NCBI GenBank assembly: GCA_021769025.1
Contig: JAETTS010000083.1
Coordinates: 1-8,911 of the forward strand
Direction of reading: 5' to 3'
Origin: Enterocloster bolteae
GTDB taxonomy: Bacteria > Bacillota_A > Clostridia > Lachnospirales > Lachnospiraceae
Length of the DNA: 8,911 bases
A program made the translations under genes and the position numbers. Under the pieces are notes generated by a model. The model had not been told where the DNA came from. It made no database searches and saw nothing but the letters and a program-made list of their open reading frames with translations. Positions 1 through 5,978 of the stretch are shown piece after piece (the first letter of the stretch is position 1; each line of letters opens with the position of its first letter).

Positions 1-55
1 CCAGCATCGCTTCACAACTCTGTATCCTGCCGATTATTTCTGCCTTGATTCCCAT
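1..55 (-). CDS. Start of an unidentified ORF, cut by the left window edge
   Basis: The 18 visible codons read MGIKAEIIGRIQSCEAML and run off the edge. The other two minus-strand frames close with stops here, so this is the only open one. It starts 17 nt after the tepA stop with no terminator between, which would suit co-transcription. An AAGGA motif sits only 1 nt before the ATG, which is poor spacing. The product is not recognised. In Bacillus the gene after tepA leads to spoIIIE/ftsK, but nothing visible here shows that. It could also be non-coding. Confidence 0.3.
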   Translation of the reverse strand, partial: MGIKAEIIGRIQSCEAML

Positions 56-72
56 ATCCTTGCTTCTGTATC

Positions 73-762
73 TTAATTTTCCTCCATCATCTCATACAGC
101 TTGCCAAGGGCTTCCTTGATTCCCCCGACCTGGTCGATCAGCCCTTGCCTCACTGCTTCTTCACCTCCTAGAACGGTTCCCAGATCCCGGGTCAGCATCT
201 CCGTGTTCAGCATCAGCCTCTTCACCTGATCGTAAGCGATGGATGCGTGTTTGGAGATGAAGCTGATGATCCGATCCTGAATCATCTCAAAATACTCGTA
301 GGTCTGAGATGCCCCGATCACCATTCCTGTCATACGCACCGGATGAACCATGATGGTTCCAGTAGGCACAATGAAAGAATAATCCGTAGAAACTGCCAAA
401 GGCACTCCGATGGAATGGCTTCCGCCAAGAACCAGGGATACCGTAGGCATGCTTAAGGACGCAATCATCTCCGCAATGGCCAGCCCCGCATCCACATCCC
501 CTCCGGAAGTATTTAAAAGCACCAACATCCCTTTAATGGTATCGTCATGCTCCAATTCCGCCAGCATAGGCAGAACATGGTCATACTTGGTGGTCTTGCT
601 GTTGCTGGGGGCATTTTCGTGACCCTCCACCTCTCCGATGATGGAAAGCAGGTGAATCTTCTTCTTTCCATCATCCTCCAGGGTTACCTGCCCATATTCC
701 TCCAATTTTTCATCCTGTTTCTCTTCAATCTCTTTCTTGTTTTTCTTCTCGTCCTGATTCAT
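73..762 (-). CDS. tepA: TepA-like ClpP-family serine protease
   Basis: This is a 229-residue protein of the ClpP/crotonase-fold protease group, closest in layout to Bacillus TepA (YmfB), a cytosolic Clp-like peptidase linked to protein translocation. Residues 1-35 are a highly charged Lys/Glu-rich leader without a signal peptide. The protease core runs from about 36 to 225. The Gly-rich oxyanion strand NTSGGDVDAG is at 84-93, the nucleophile is Ser117 in GGSHSIG, His140 lies in IMVHP, and the likely third triad residue is Asp193 in TRDLG, so the active site looks intact. The start was set at the second Met because it has AAAGGAA 8 nt upstream; the ATG at 780 has no ribosome binding site. It lacks the length and exact motifs of housekeeping ClpP, and its partner ATPase, if any, is not visible. 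The family call is firm; the TepA name is inferred. Confidence 0.85.
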   Translation of the reverse strand: MNQDEKKNKKEIEEKQDEKLEEYGQVTLEDDGKKKIHLLSIIGEVEGHENAPSNSKTTKYDHVLPMLAELEHDDTIKGMLVLLNTSGGDVDAGLAIAEMIASLSMPTVSLVLGGSHSIGVPLAVSTDYSFIVPTGTIMVHPVRMTGMVIGASQTYEYFEMIQDRIISFISKHASIAYDQVKRLMLNTEMLTRDLGTVLGGEEAVRQGLIDQVGGIKEALGKLYEMMEEN

Positions 763-770
763 GGAAACAC

Positions 771-777
771 TTCCTTT
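771..777 (-). promoter_or_regulatory. Ribosome binding site deciding the tepA start
   Basis: AAAGGAA on the minus strand lies 8 nt before the ATG at 762. The upstream in-frame ATG at 780 is preceded only by AT-rich sequence with no purine run, so translation most likely begins at 762. Confidence 0.7.
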
Positions 778-875
778 CACGTATTCTCATATAGATTGTC
801 ATACGTTTTTAAGTGTGCGCATTTCCATAAATCCTATTCTTCTGGCATGTCCGTCCGATCCTGCATCGCCGGCGC

Positions 876-1421
876 TTAATAGCTGCCTTCCTTAAGCAGC
901 CTCCGGATCACCTGGAAGGTTCGTTTCTCTCCTTTTTGGCTTAACATCACCAAAAGCTTTTCCAACATTTTTCTGGTTTCCGGATGAATGACAATAAACG
1001 CCTTCTCTCTGTGATAATACTCTAAAGGACTGCTGTCCGTGTAATCCTTGCCTTTATACACCTTGCAGGCAGCGATCCGATCCATCATCATCTCCGCAAC
1101 ATAATTCACTGGCATCTTGTGCCCCACCAGGCCTTTGGATTTGTCTTTGGAAAAATCAATCCAATACTCAAAATGATGTTTGTTTCTTCCTTTGTGATGG
1201 AGCCATGCCTTGGAAAATCCATATAACTCCCGTTCCGCTGCATTGGGGCTTCTGGTTCCCTGATAGAAGCGGACTCCTGTCCAGAACTCTTCAGGAGAAT
1301 ATTTTGACAGATCATGAAGCAGCCCCTGTTTAAAAAGCCCAACTTTAAAGCAGCCTTCCATAACCAGAAGCTTATGTTCCGTAATCGTCTTAAAATGATT
1401 CCAAACATTGGAATTCTTCAT
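876..1421 (-). CDS. DUF5662 family protein
   Basis: This 181-residue soluble protein matches the DUF5662 pattern common in gut Clostridia; no biochemical function is established for the family as far as I know. Landmarks are His16 in TITEHK, His36-Asp37 in GLLHDLSKYSPEEF, His75-His76 and His82-His83 in AWLHHKGRNKHH, and Asp114 in MMMDRIAACK. The order H, HD, HH, D resembles HD-domain metal phosphohydrolases; this is my inference. There is no signal peptide or membrane segment. An alternative ATG at 1433 adds four residues, but its AAAGGA abuts the codon; the ATG at 1421 gives better spacing and a family-like N terminus (MKN..WNHFKTIT). The stop is 113 bp before the tepA start and no terminator is visible between them, so read-through is possible. 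The gene is divergent from the cold-shock gene. Confidence 0.82.
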   Translation of the reverse strand: MKNSNVWNHFKTITEHKLLVMEGCFKVGLFKQGLLHDLSKYSPEEFWTGVRFYQGTRSPNAAERELYGFSKAWLHHKGRNKHHFEYWIDFSKDKSKGLVGHKMPVNYVAEMMMDRIAACKVYKGKDYTDSSPLEYYHREKAFIVIHPETRKMLEKLLVMLSQKGEKRTFQVIRRLLKEGSY

Positions 1422-1447
1422 GTTCTTCACCATTCCTTTCTATTCTT

Positions 1448-1476
1448 TTATTAATCATGCATAAATAGCATTTCAA
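1448..1476 (-). promoter_or_regulatory. Candidate promoter of the DUF5662 gene
   Basis: On the minus strand TTGAAA (1471-1476) and TAATAA (1448-1453) are separated by 17 nt. The -10 match is weak, and the surrounding sequence is AT-rich so chance matches are likely. Its position, 27 nt before the chosen start, is reasonable. Confidence 0.3.
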
Positions 1477-1506
1477 TATATTTTTCTAGCAGATTGATAA
1501 AAAGAT

Positions 1507-1535
1507 TTGACACTTTTTTACAATTATGATATCCT
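1507..1535 (+). promoter_or_regulatory. Promoter of the cold-shock gene
   Basis: A perfect -35 box TTGACA (1507-1512) is followed after 17 nt by TATCCT (1530-1535), a 4 of 6 match to the -10 consensus. Transcription would start near 1542, giving a leader of about 55 nt before the csp ATG. TATGAT at 1525-1530 is a better -10 by sequence, but its 12-nt spacing is too short. Confidence 0.5.
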
Positions 1536-1541
1536 TAGGAC

Positions 1542-1572
1542 AGTTGCAAATAGTTTGCAGCTAGACTCAACT
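1542..1572 (+). promoter_or_regulatory. csp leader with two competing hairpins
   Basis: The arms AGTTGCAAA (1542-1550) and TTTGCAGCT (1554-1562) form a 9-bp stem (one G-U pair) with a 3-nt loop at the predicted transcript start. The same left arm AGTTG (1542-1546) can instead pair with CAACT (1568-1572), which runs straight into a seven-T tract. The two folds cannot coexist. Cold-shock mRNAs of other bacteria have temperature-responsive leaders, so a switch is possible but unproven here. Confidence 0.4.
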
Positions 1573-1596
1573 TTTTTTATTTTTGGAGGTATCATC

Positions 1597-1797
1597 ATGA
1601 GCAAAGGTACAGTTAAGTGGTTTAACAACCAGAAAGGCTATGGCTTTATCTGTGATGAGGAAGGCAAAGATGTCTTTGTACATTACTCTGGCCTGAACAT
1701 GGAGGGCTACAAGACCCTTGAAGAAGGCGCTGAGGTAGAGTTTGATGTCATCGACGGTGCCAAAGGGCCACAAGCTACCAACGTAACAAAACTTTAA
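1597..1797 (+). CDS. Cold-shock protein (CspA family)
   Basis: This is a 66-residue single cold-shock domain, the normal length for the family. It binds single-stranded RNA and DNA and acts in the cytoplasm as an RNA chaperone, typically induced on cold shock or growth change. The RNA-binding motifs are clear: RNP1-like KGYGFI at 13-18 and RNP2-like VFVHY at 26-30, with the conserved KWFN at 7-10. The start is fixed by GGAGG at 1585-1589, 7 nt before the ATG; an upstream in-frame ATG at 1507 lies inside the promoter and is not used. This is the only plus-strand gene in the window. It forms a single-gene transcript with its own promoter and terminator. Which csp paralogue it is cannot be told. 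Confidence 0.95.
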   Translation: MSKGTVKWFNNQKGYGFICDEEGKDVFVHYSGLNMEGYKTLEEGAEVEFDVIDGAKGPQATNVTKL

Positions 1798-1811
1798 TCA
1801 TCTAGTTATCA

Positions 1812-1854
1812 GTGTACCTTTTCGTGTAATATAGATTTTGTAAAAGAGCTACAC
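1812..1854. repeat. Imperfect inverted repeat in the csp 3' region
   Basis: GTGTA-C-CTTTT (1812-1822) can pair with AAAAG-AGC-TACAC (1842-1854), giving two 5-bp helices around an internal loop. A further GTGTA lies in the loop. It sits between the csp stop and the terminator. It could be a 3' UTR structure or the trace of a small inverted-repeat element; the pairing is too weak to choose. Confidence 0.3.
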
Positions 1855-1869
1855 CGTGGTTGATTACGG

Positions 1870-1906
1870 AAAGAGCCACCCATCGGGATGGTTCTTTTTG
1901 CTTTTT
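1870..1906 (+). terminator. Rho-independent terminator of csp
   Basis: AAAGAGCCA (1870-1878) pairs with TGGTTCTTT (1889-1897; one G-U), extended by CCC/GGG around an ATC loop with one bulged A. TTTTT-GC-TTTTT follows. It begins 72 nt after the csp stop. The reverse orientation is flanked by AAAAAG/CTTTCC, so it may partly terminate minus-strand transcripts arriving from hslO too. Confidence 0.85.
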
Positions 1907-1937
1907 ACATGTCTACCACCTTTAACAGACGGCTTTT

Positions 1938-1964
1938 GAATAAAGAGTCCGGCTCACCGGACTC
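1938..1964 (-). terminator. Probable terminator of the methyltransferase-hslO transcript
   Basis: GAGTCCGG and CCGGACTC form a perfect 8-bp GC-rich stem with a TGAG loop in the minus-strand transcript (1945-1964), followed by TTTATTC. The T run is interrupted, so strength is uncertain. It is the last hairpin of the GC-rich element that follows hslO. Confidence 0.5.
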
Positions 1965-2053
1965 GCGCGCCGAAGCGCGGCTGCGACAGCAGCCATTTTC
2001 CTTTGCGCGGAGTGCACATCCCCGGGTCGCGTTTTGTTTCACAGGGCGCACTT
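1941..2053 (-). repeat. GC-rich multi-hairpin intergenic element, candidate dispersed repeat
   Basis: This block begins 3 bp after the hslO stop codon. It contains three consecutive perfect hairpins: GCTGC/GCAGC with a 4-nt loop (1980-1993), CGCGC-TTCG-GCGCG (1966-1979), which in RNA is a very stable C(UUCG)G hairpin, and GAGTCCGG/CCGGACTC (1945-1964). Further upstream, AGTGC (2048-2052) can pair with GCACT (2011-2015), enclosing CCCGGG. By my count 37 of the 49 bases at 1945-1993 are G or C, much more than the flanking genes. Hairpin-dense GC-rich blocks abutting stop codons are typical of REP/BIME-like repeats. I have an impression of similar blocks in other Lachnospiraceae but could not check. 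There is only one copy in this window. Confidence 0.5.
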
Positions 2054-2055
2054 TC

Positions 2056-2928
2056 CTATGAAATAAGTAAGGTTTCCAACTCCTGCACAGAAAACGTATA
2101 ATTCCGATTGCAGAAATGGCAATTGATCTCCACCGGCTTTCCATCATCAATCATGCTCTCCAGTTCTTTCCGTCCGATGCTAATAAGCGCCTTCTCTACT
2201 CTGGCTTTGTCACAATTACAGAAAAAACGGGTCTCCAGCCGATCCATGACCTCCAGTTCCAGATCTCCCAGAAGCGCTTCCAATATCTCCTCCGGTGTCA
2301 TCCCTTCGTCAAGGAGAATCGTGACAGAAGGCAGCTTTTTTAATTTCTCTTCCAGATTCCCAATGATCTCTTCCGATGCTCCAGGCATAAGCTGGATGAT
2401 AAAGCCCCCAGCCTGCCTCACCGTATTGTCCCTATTCATCAGGACTCCCAACGCCACAGAGGAAGGCGTTTGCTCAGAAGTAGCATAATAATAAGTCAGA
2501 TCCTCCGCGATCTCCCCTGTCACCAGAATGGTCTGCCCCACATAAGGCTCTTTCAGCCCGATATCCTGAATCACGCTTAACACGCCTACTCCCAGAGCAC
2601 CTCCCACATCCAGTTTCCCCTTAGAATTGGCAGGCAGGATCACCATAGGATTATAGGCATATCCTTTTACATTTCCCTTGGAATCTGCAGTCACAGTCAG
2701 TCCTTTCATAGGGCCGTCTCCCTGGATCTTGATTGTGAGAAGGTCATCCTCCCCTTTCATCATGCTTCCCATCATTCCCCCTGCCGTAAGCAGGCGGCCC
2801 AGCGCCGCCGTGGCCACTGGACTGGTGTTGTGGGCTCTCCTGGCTGTCTCCACCAGTTCCCTGGTGGTGGAGGCAAATGCCCGTATCTGTCCTCCTGCCG
2901 CTGTTGCCCGAATCATATAATCTGCCAT
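2056..2928 (-). CDS. hslO: Hsp33 redox-regulated chaperone
   Basis: This is a 290-residue cytoplasmic holdase chaperone that is activated by oxidative unfolding and protects proteins during oxidative and heat stress. The N-terminal domain (about 1-180) starts with the family-typical MADYMIRATA and carries ELVETARRAHNTSPVATAALGRLLTAG. The C-terminal zinc redox switch is intact: Cys237 and Cys239 (CNC) with Cys270 and Cys273 (CHFC). In the reduced protein these four thiols bind zinc. Length is normal for the family. The start has AAAGGA 7 nt upstream. It lies 86 bp after the methyltransferase stop in the same direction and is probably co-transcribed with it. The GC-rich hairpin element begins immediately after the stop. 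Confidence 0.97.
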   Translation of the reverse strand: MADYMIRATAAGGQIRAFASTTRELVETARRAHNTSPVATAALGRLLTAGGMMGSMMKGEDDLLTIKIQGDGPMKGLTVTADSKGNVKGYAYNPMVILPANSKGKLDVGGALGVGVLSVIQDIGLKEPYVGQTILVTGEIAEDLTYYYATSEQTPSSVALGVLMNRDNTVRQAGGFIIQLMPGASEEIIGNLEEKLKKLPSVTILLDEGMTPEEILEALLGDLELEVMDRLETRFFCNCDKARVEKALISIGRKELESMIDDGKPVEINCHFCNRNYTFSVQELETLLIS

Positions 2929-3014
2929 CGCTGTTTCCTTTCTTCTATCGAATTCCCTGTAGTGGTTCCAGATGTTCTCTTCGTATAGTTTCAGAATCTA
3001 TTTATGCCTGAAAG

Positions 3015-3767
3015 CTATTTTCCTTTCTCCCTGGCTATCACATAGACTCGCTCACTGTCTTCTCCAGGTGCTTTTCTGGTGCATGCATCATACATAGCCT
3101 CCAGTTCCATCCCGGCTTCTTTCACAGCCTGGGCCACCTCCTCCATCATATACGCTCTCTGATAGTGGGTCTCTTCATACCTCCGATACAGCCCTCCGGC
3201 CCCCTCAATGAACAATGTCAAGGCATACTCATTGATCCTGGATTCCTCATCAAACACATTCTCCCAGATAAAACAGCAGTCCTCCCTGCTCTCGGCAATG
3301 GTGCTGTCCCCAATCACATCCTGATACTTATGAACCGTATTTAAGTCAAATATGAAAACGCCTCCAGGATCAAGATAATTGTTGACCAGAGATAAGGTAT
3401 GGACAAGATCCCCATATTCCGTAAGATAGTTCATGGAATCGCAGATACTCACCACAGCCGCAACGGTTCCATACAGTTCAAACTCTCTCATATCCTGAAG
3501 AAGGTACAGGATCTCATGGCCGGACTGCTCCCTCTTTTCCATAGCTGACGAAAGCATATCCTCCGAGTTGTCCACGCCGATCATATCATAACCCCACCCG
3601 GCCAGGATCTCCGTCAGATTCCCTGTTCCGCAGCCCAGGTCCAGTACCAGTCCATCCTCTACCCCGTATTCCTTAAGCAGTTCCCGCAGATATTGGGCCC
3701 ATGCTTCGTAAGGAACATTATCCATAAATGCATCATATACCCTGGCAAAACTTGTATAAGCATCCAT
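3015..3767 (-). CDS. Class I SAM-dependent methyltransferase (YqeM-like)
   Basis: This 250-residue cytosolic protein has the Rossmann-fold methyltransferase layout. Motif I, the SAM-binding loop LDLGCGTG, is at 43-49, preceded by DGLV. The acidic residue at the end of strand 2 is Asp66 in GVDNSEDML, QDM is at 91-93, and SICDSMNYL at 107-115 corresponds to motif IV. The C-terminal half (about 140-225) is the substrate-specific region with a long FIW..FDEES..NEY..TLF stretch, like Bacillus YqeM. The substrate is unknown. The ATG start is preferred because AAAGGAAG lies 6 nt before it; a GTG one codon earlier is possible. It lies about 30 nt after the S1 operon terminator and upstream of hslO. 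A TATAAG just before the start could be a -10 box, but no convincing -35 goes with it. Confidence 0.88.
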   Translation of the reverse strand: MDAYTSFARVYDAFMDNVPYEAWAQYLRELLKEYGVEDGLVLDLGCGTGNLTEILAGWGYDMIGVDNSEDMLSSAMEKREQSGHEILYLLQDMREFELYGTVAAVVSICDSMNYLTEYGDLVHTLSLVNNYLDPGGVFIFDLNTVHKYQDVIGDSTIAESREDCCFIWENVFDEESRINEYALTLFIEGAGGLYRRYEETHYQRAYMMEEVAQAVKEAGMELEAMYDACTRKAPGEDSERVYVIAREKGK

Positions 3768-3796
3768 CACCGGCTTCCTTTCTATGATGTACTCTT

Positions 3797-3836
3797 ATAA
3801 AAAACCGAACAGCAGGCCATCCCACCGTTCGGTTTT
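3797..3836 (-). terminator. Rho-independent terminator of the ispH-rpsA operon
   Basis: AAAACCGAAC and GTTCGGTTTT form a perfect 10-bp stem with a 16-nt loop, followed in the minus direction by an unbroken run of six T (3804-3799, overlapping the stem end). It is 155 nt beyond the rpsA stop. The flanking A and T runs are nearly symmetrical, so it might work on both strands, but no plus-strand gene reads into it. Confidence 0.88.
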
Positions 3837-3990
3837 CTCTTATCAAAACATTCTCTGGTACAACACCGCTTTCCTCTGGCTTGCCGATGGACAATTGCGC
3901 TCTTTAAGGAGCGCTTGGTTCCGCCTAGTGTCTTGCCAGACATTGTATATTCACGGCCCCAGAGTACTGGCACACCCGTCTGGGAAGCAC
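3837..3990 (-). other. Structured non-coding region between rpsA and its terminator
   Basis: No supported gene lies here. In the minus transcript three nested helices can form: CTCTGG (3959-3964) with CCAGAG (3853-3858), TCTGGC (3935-3940) with GCCAGA (3875-3880), and GAGCGC (3909-3914) with GCGCTC (3897-3902). A local TGTCT/AGACA hairpin (3929-3942) competes with the second helix. The layout looks like a folded RNA or an inverted-repeat element rather than random spacer. It does not match tmRNA, SRP RNA, RNase P RNA or 6S RNA as I know them. A 63-codon ORF across it runs through the terminator and has no ribosome binding site. Confidence 0.45.
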
Positions 3991-5145
3991 TTACTCTGCC
4001 TCATTCTCCAGCTGTGCAGCCACTGCCTCCACATCCACATCTGCTACATCTGCATCGAACGCTTCCTCTCTTGCCTGTGCTTCCGCAGCAACCTGAAGAG
4101 CCTTGATGCTTAAGCTGATCTTTCTGTCCTGCTCGTTAAAGTCCACAATCTTTGCCTCGATCTCCTGGCCAATGGACAACACATCAGCCGGCTTCTCCAC
4201 ATGTTCTCTGGAAATCTGAGATACATGCAACAGTGCGTCTACCCCTGGCTCCAACTCCACAAATGCACCAAAATCTGTCATACGCGCCACACGGCCTGTG
4301 ACCAAATTGCCAACCGCATACTTGGAAGCTGCGTCAGCCCACGGATTCTGATCTGGGAACTTAAGGCTTAAAGCAATCTTCTCACCGTTGATATCTTTGA
4401 TCAGGGTTGTCAGTTTCTCCCCTGCCTTGAATACCTTCTTAGGATTCTCCACACGGCCCCAGGACATCTCGGAGATGTGAAGCAAGCCGTCTGCTCCTCC
4501 CAGATCAATGAATGCGCCGAAATCCGTCACATTCTTGATCACGCCTTCCACAACATCACCTACCTGAATCCGCTCAAACAGAGCCTTCTGCATCTCTGCC
4601 TTTCTGGCTACCAGAAGCTGCTTGCGGTCACCGATGATTCTTCTTCTGCGGGGATTGAACTCTGTAATCACAAATTCGATCTCCTGCCCGGCGTACTTGG
4701 ACAGATCCTTCTCATAGATATCGGATACCAGGCTGGCCGGAATAAACACTCTGGCTTCTTCCACAACAACACTTAAGCCGCCGTCTAAAACCTGAGCCAC
4801 TTTTGCTGTAAGGACTTCCTTGTTGTTGAACGCCTCCTCAAGCCTCTTGTTGCCTCTGTCTGCTGCAAGCCTCTTGTAGGACAGCGCAACCTGACCCTCA
4901 CCGTCATTGACCTTGATGACTTTGGCTTCCAGCTCATCTCCCGGTTTTACTACGGTAGTAAGATCAACACCTGGTTCATTGGTATATTCATATCTGGGAA
5001 TAATGCCGTCGGATTTATAACCGATATTTAAGACGATTTCATCTTCTTTTACGTCAATGACCTTTCCAGTGACAATCTCTCCTGCACGTATTGTTTTTAA
5101 TGATTCCTCCAATAATTGTTCAAACTCGTTTAATTGCTCTGACAT
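3991..5145 (-). CDS. rpsA: S1 RNA-binding protein with four S1 domains (ribosomal protein S1 homologue)
   Basis: This 384-residue protein has four S1/OB-fold RNA-binding repeats at about 22-91, 108-175, 196-262 and 279-348, and a Glu/Asp/Ala-rich acidic tail (355-384). Repeats 3 and 4 are the most canonical (TDFGAFIDLGGADGLLHISEMSW; TDFGAFVELEPGVDALLHVSQIS). The first repeat lacks the usual FGAF motif. Firmicute S1 homologues have about four repeats, against six in E. coli S1. The role is mRNA binding in translation or in RNA metabolism; strict ribosomal membership is not certain in this phylum. The ATG at 5145 is preceded by a perfect AGGAGGT, 8 nt away. A TTG at 5163 is in frame but has no such site. 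The start lies inside the end of ispH (26-bp overlap, different frame), so the two are translationally coupled. In many Clostridia this domain is fused to IspH. Confidence 0.95.
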   Translation of the reverse strand: MSEQLNEFEQLLEESLKTIRAGEIVTGKVIDVKEDEIVLNIGYKSDGIIPRYEYTNEPGVDLTTVVKPGDELEAKVIKVNDGEGQVALSYKRLAADRGNKRLEEAFNNKEVLTAKVAQVLDGGLSVVVEEARVFIPASLVSDIYEKDLSKYAGQEIEFVITEFNPRRRRIIGDRKQLLVARKAEMQKALFERIQVGDVVEGVIKNVTDFGAFIDLGGADGLLHISEMSWGRVENPKKVFKAGEKLTTLIKDINGEKIALSLKFPDQNPWADAASKYAVGNLVTGRVARMTDFGAFVELEPGVDALLHVSQISREHVEKPADVLSIGQEIEAKIVDFNEQDRKISLSIKALQVAAEAQAREEAFDADVADVDVEAVAAQLENEAE

Positions 5146-5977
5146 TAGTATGAACCTCCTCAATGATTTTCTTGGGGGTAGATGCCCCCGCTGTAATACC
5201 TACGCTGCGCACAGAATTCACACTTTCAGGTTCCAAATCGTCCAGTGTTTGAATGTAATAAGTGTTTTTGCATTCGTTTTGACATATCTCATACAGCTTG
5301 CGGGTATTGGAACTGTTTCTTCCGCCTATGACAATCATGGCTTCTACCTGCGACGCTATATGCTCCGCTTCCACTTGTCTTTCCTGTGTTGCATTGCAAA
5401 TCGTATTTAAAGTAATTATATCATAACCCTTTTTAGAAAATTTTTCAACTAATTCTTTAAATTTATTGTAATTAAATGTCGTTTGGGAAACGATGCACAG
5501 TTTCTCTCCTGGAATCAAAGGCAAATGATCTGCCTGCTCTTCTGTTTTTACTACCAGCGTCCTCCCATCTCCCCATCCCTTGATTCCCTCCACCTCCGGG
5601 TGGGCCTCATCCCCGATGATGATGACCCGGCGGCCTTCCTCATTCTGCTTTACCATGATCTGATGGATCTTCTTCACAAATGGGCAGGTGGCATCCACCA
5701 GGTGGAGCCCTCTCTTCTCAATCAGGTCATATACCGGCTTTCCCACTCCGTGGGAACGGATGATCACTGTGCCTTCTGTTACTTTGTTTAATTCCTCCAG
5801 TGAAGAAAGGACCCAAACCCCTTTTTCCTCCAGATCCCGAACCACCTCTTCATTGTGGATAATGGGCCCTAAGGTATAAATCGGTTTTACACCATGTTCA
5901 ATCTGATCATATACCTGCTTTACTGCACGCTCCACTCCGAAGCAGAAACCAGCTGTCTTTGCGACGATGACATCCAT
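5120..5977 (-). CDS. ispH: 4-hydroxy-3-methylbut-2-enyl diphosphate reductase
   Basis: This 285-residue enzyme catalyses the last MEP-pathway step, reduction of HMBPP to isopentenyl and dimethylallyl diphosphate, using a [4Fe-4S] cluster in the cytosol. The three cluster cysteines are present: Cys12 (AGFCFGV), Cys98 (DATCPFV) and Cys194 (NTICNAT). The substrate-binding and catalytic residues are also visible: His41 (IIHN), His76 (RSHG), His126 and Glu128 (EAHPEVEG), Thr166-Thr167 (SQTT) and the SSNT loop (222-225). The length is that of the stand-alone enzyme. The ATG follows the cmk stop by 1 nt, with an AGAGGGG site inside cmk about 10 nt upstream. The 3' end overlaps rpsA by 26 bp. The TGA stop lies in GTT-TGA, and a +1 shift there would enter the S1 frame. 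Confidence 0.97.
   Translation of the reverse strand: MDVIVAKTAGFCFGVERAVKQVYDQIEHGVKPIYTLGPIIHNEEVVRDLEEKGVWVLSSLEELNKVTEGTVIIRSHGVGKPVYDLIEKRGLHLVDATCPFVKKIHQIMVKQNEEGRRVIIIGDEAHPEVEGIKGWGDGRTLVVKTEEQADHLPLIPGEKLCIVSQTTFNYNKFKELVEKFSKKGYDIITLNTICNATQERQVEAEHIASQVEAMIVIGGRNSSNTRKLYEICQNECKNTYYIQTLDDLEPESVNSVRSVGITAGASTPKKIIEEVHTNVRAIKRV
5154..5160 (-). promoter_or_regulatory. Strong internal ribosome binding site of rpsA inside ispH
   Basis: AGGAGGT on the minus strand, 8 nt before the rpsA ATG, lies within the last codons of ispH. It argues that S1 is made as a separate protein and sets the start at 5145. Confidence 0.8.
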
Positions 5978-5978
5978 A

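Noticed and set aside
1905..2150. 81-codon minus-strand ORF covering the end of hslO and the hairpin element
   Set aside because: It is out of frame with hslO, overlaps its zinc-binding end, has no ribosome binding site and its lower part is simply translated hairpins.
2108..2488. 126-codon plus-strand ORF opposite hslO
   Set aside because: Antisense shadow of hslO with Ser/Arg-rich composition and no family features.
2982..3014. TTTCAG/CTGAAA inverted repeat after the methyltransferase stop, considered as a terminator
   Set aside because: Only 6 bp with a long loop and no T run in the minus direction; hslO follows directly and is more likely co-transcribed.
3782..3973. 63-codon minus-strand ORF rich in Lys, Arg and Cys across the rpsA 3' spacer
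   Set aside because: It runs through the strong terminator, lacks a ribosome binding site at either Met, and the region is better explained by RNA secondary structure or a repeat.
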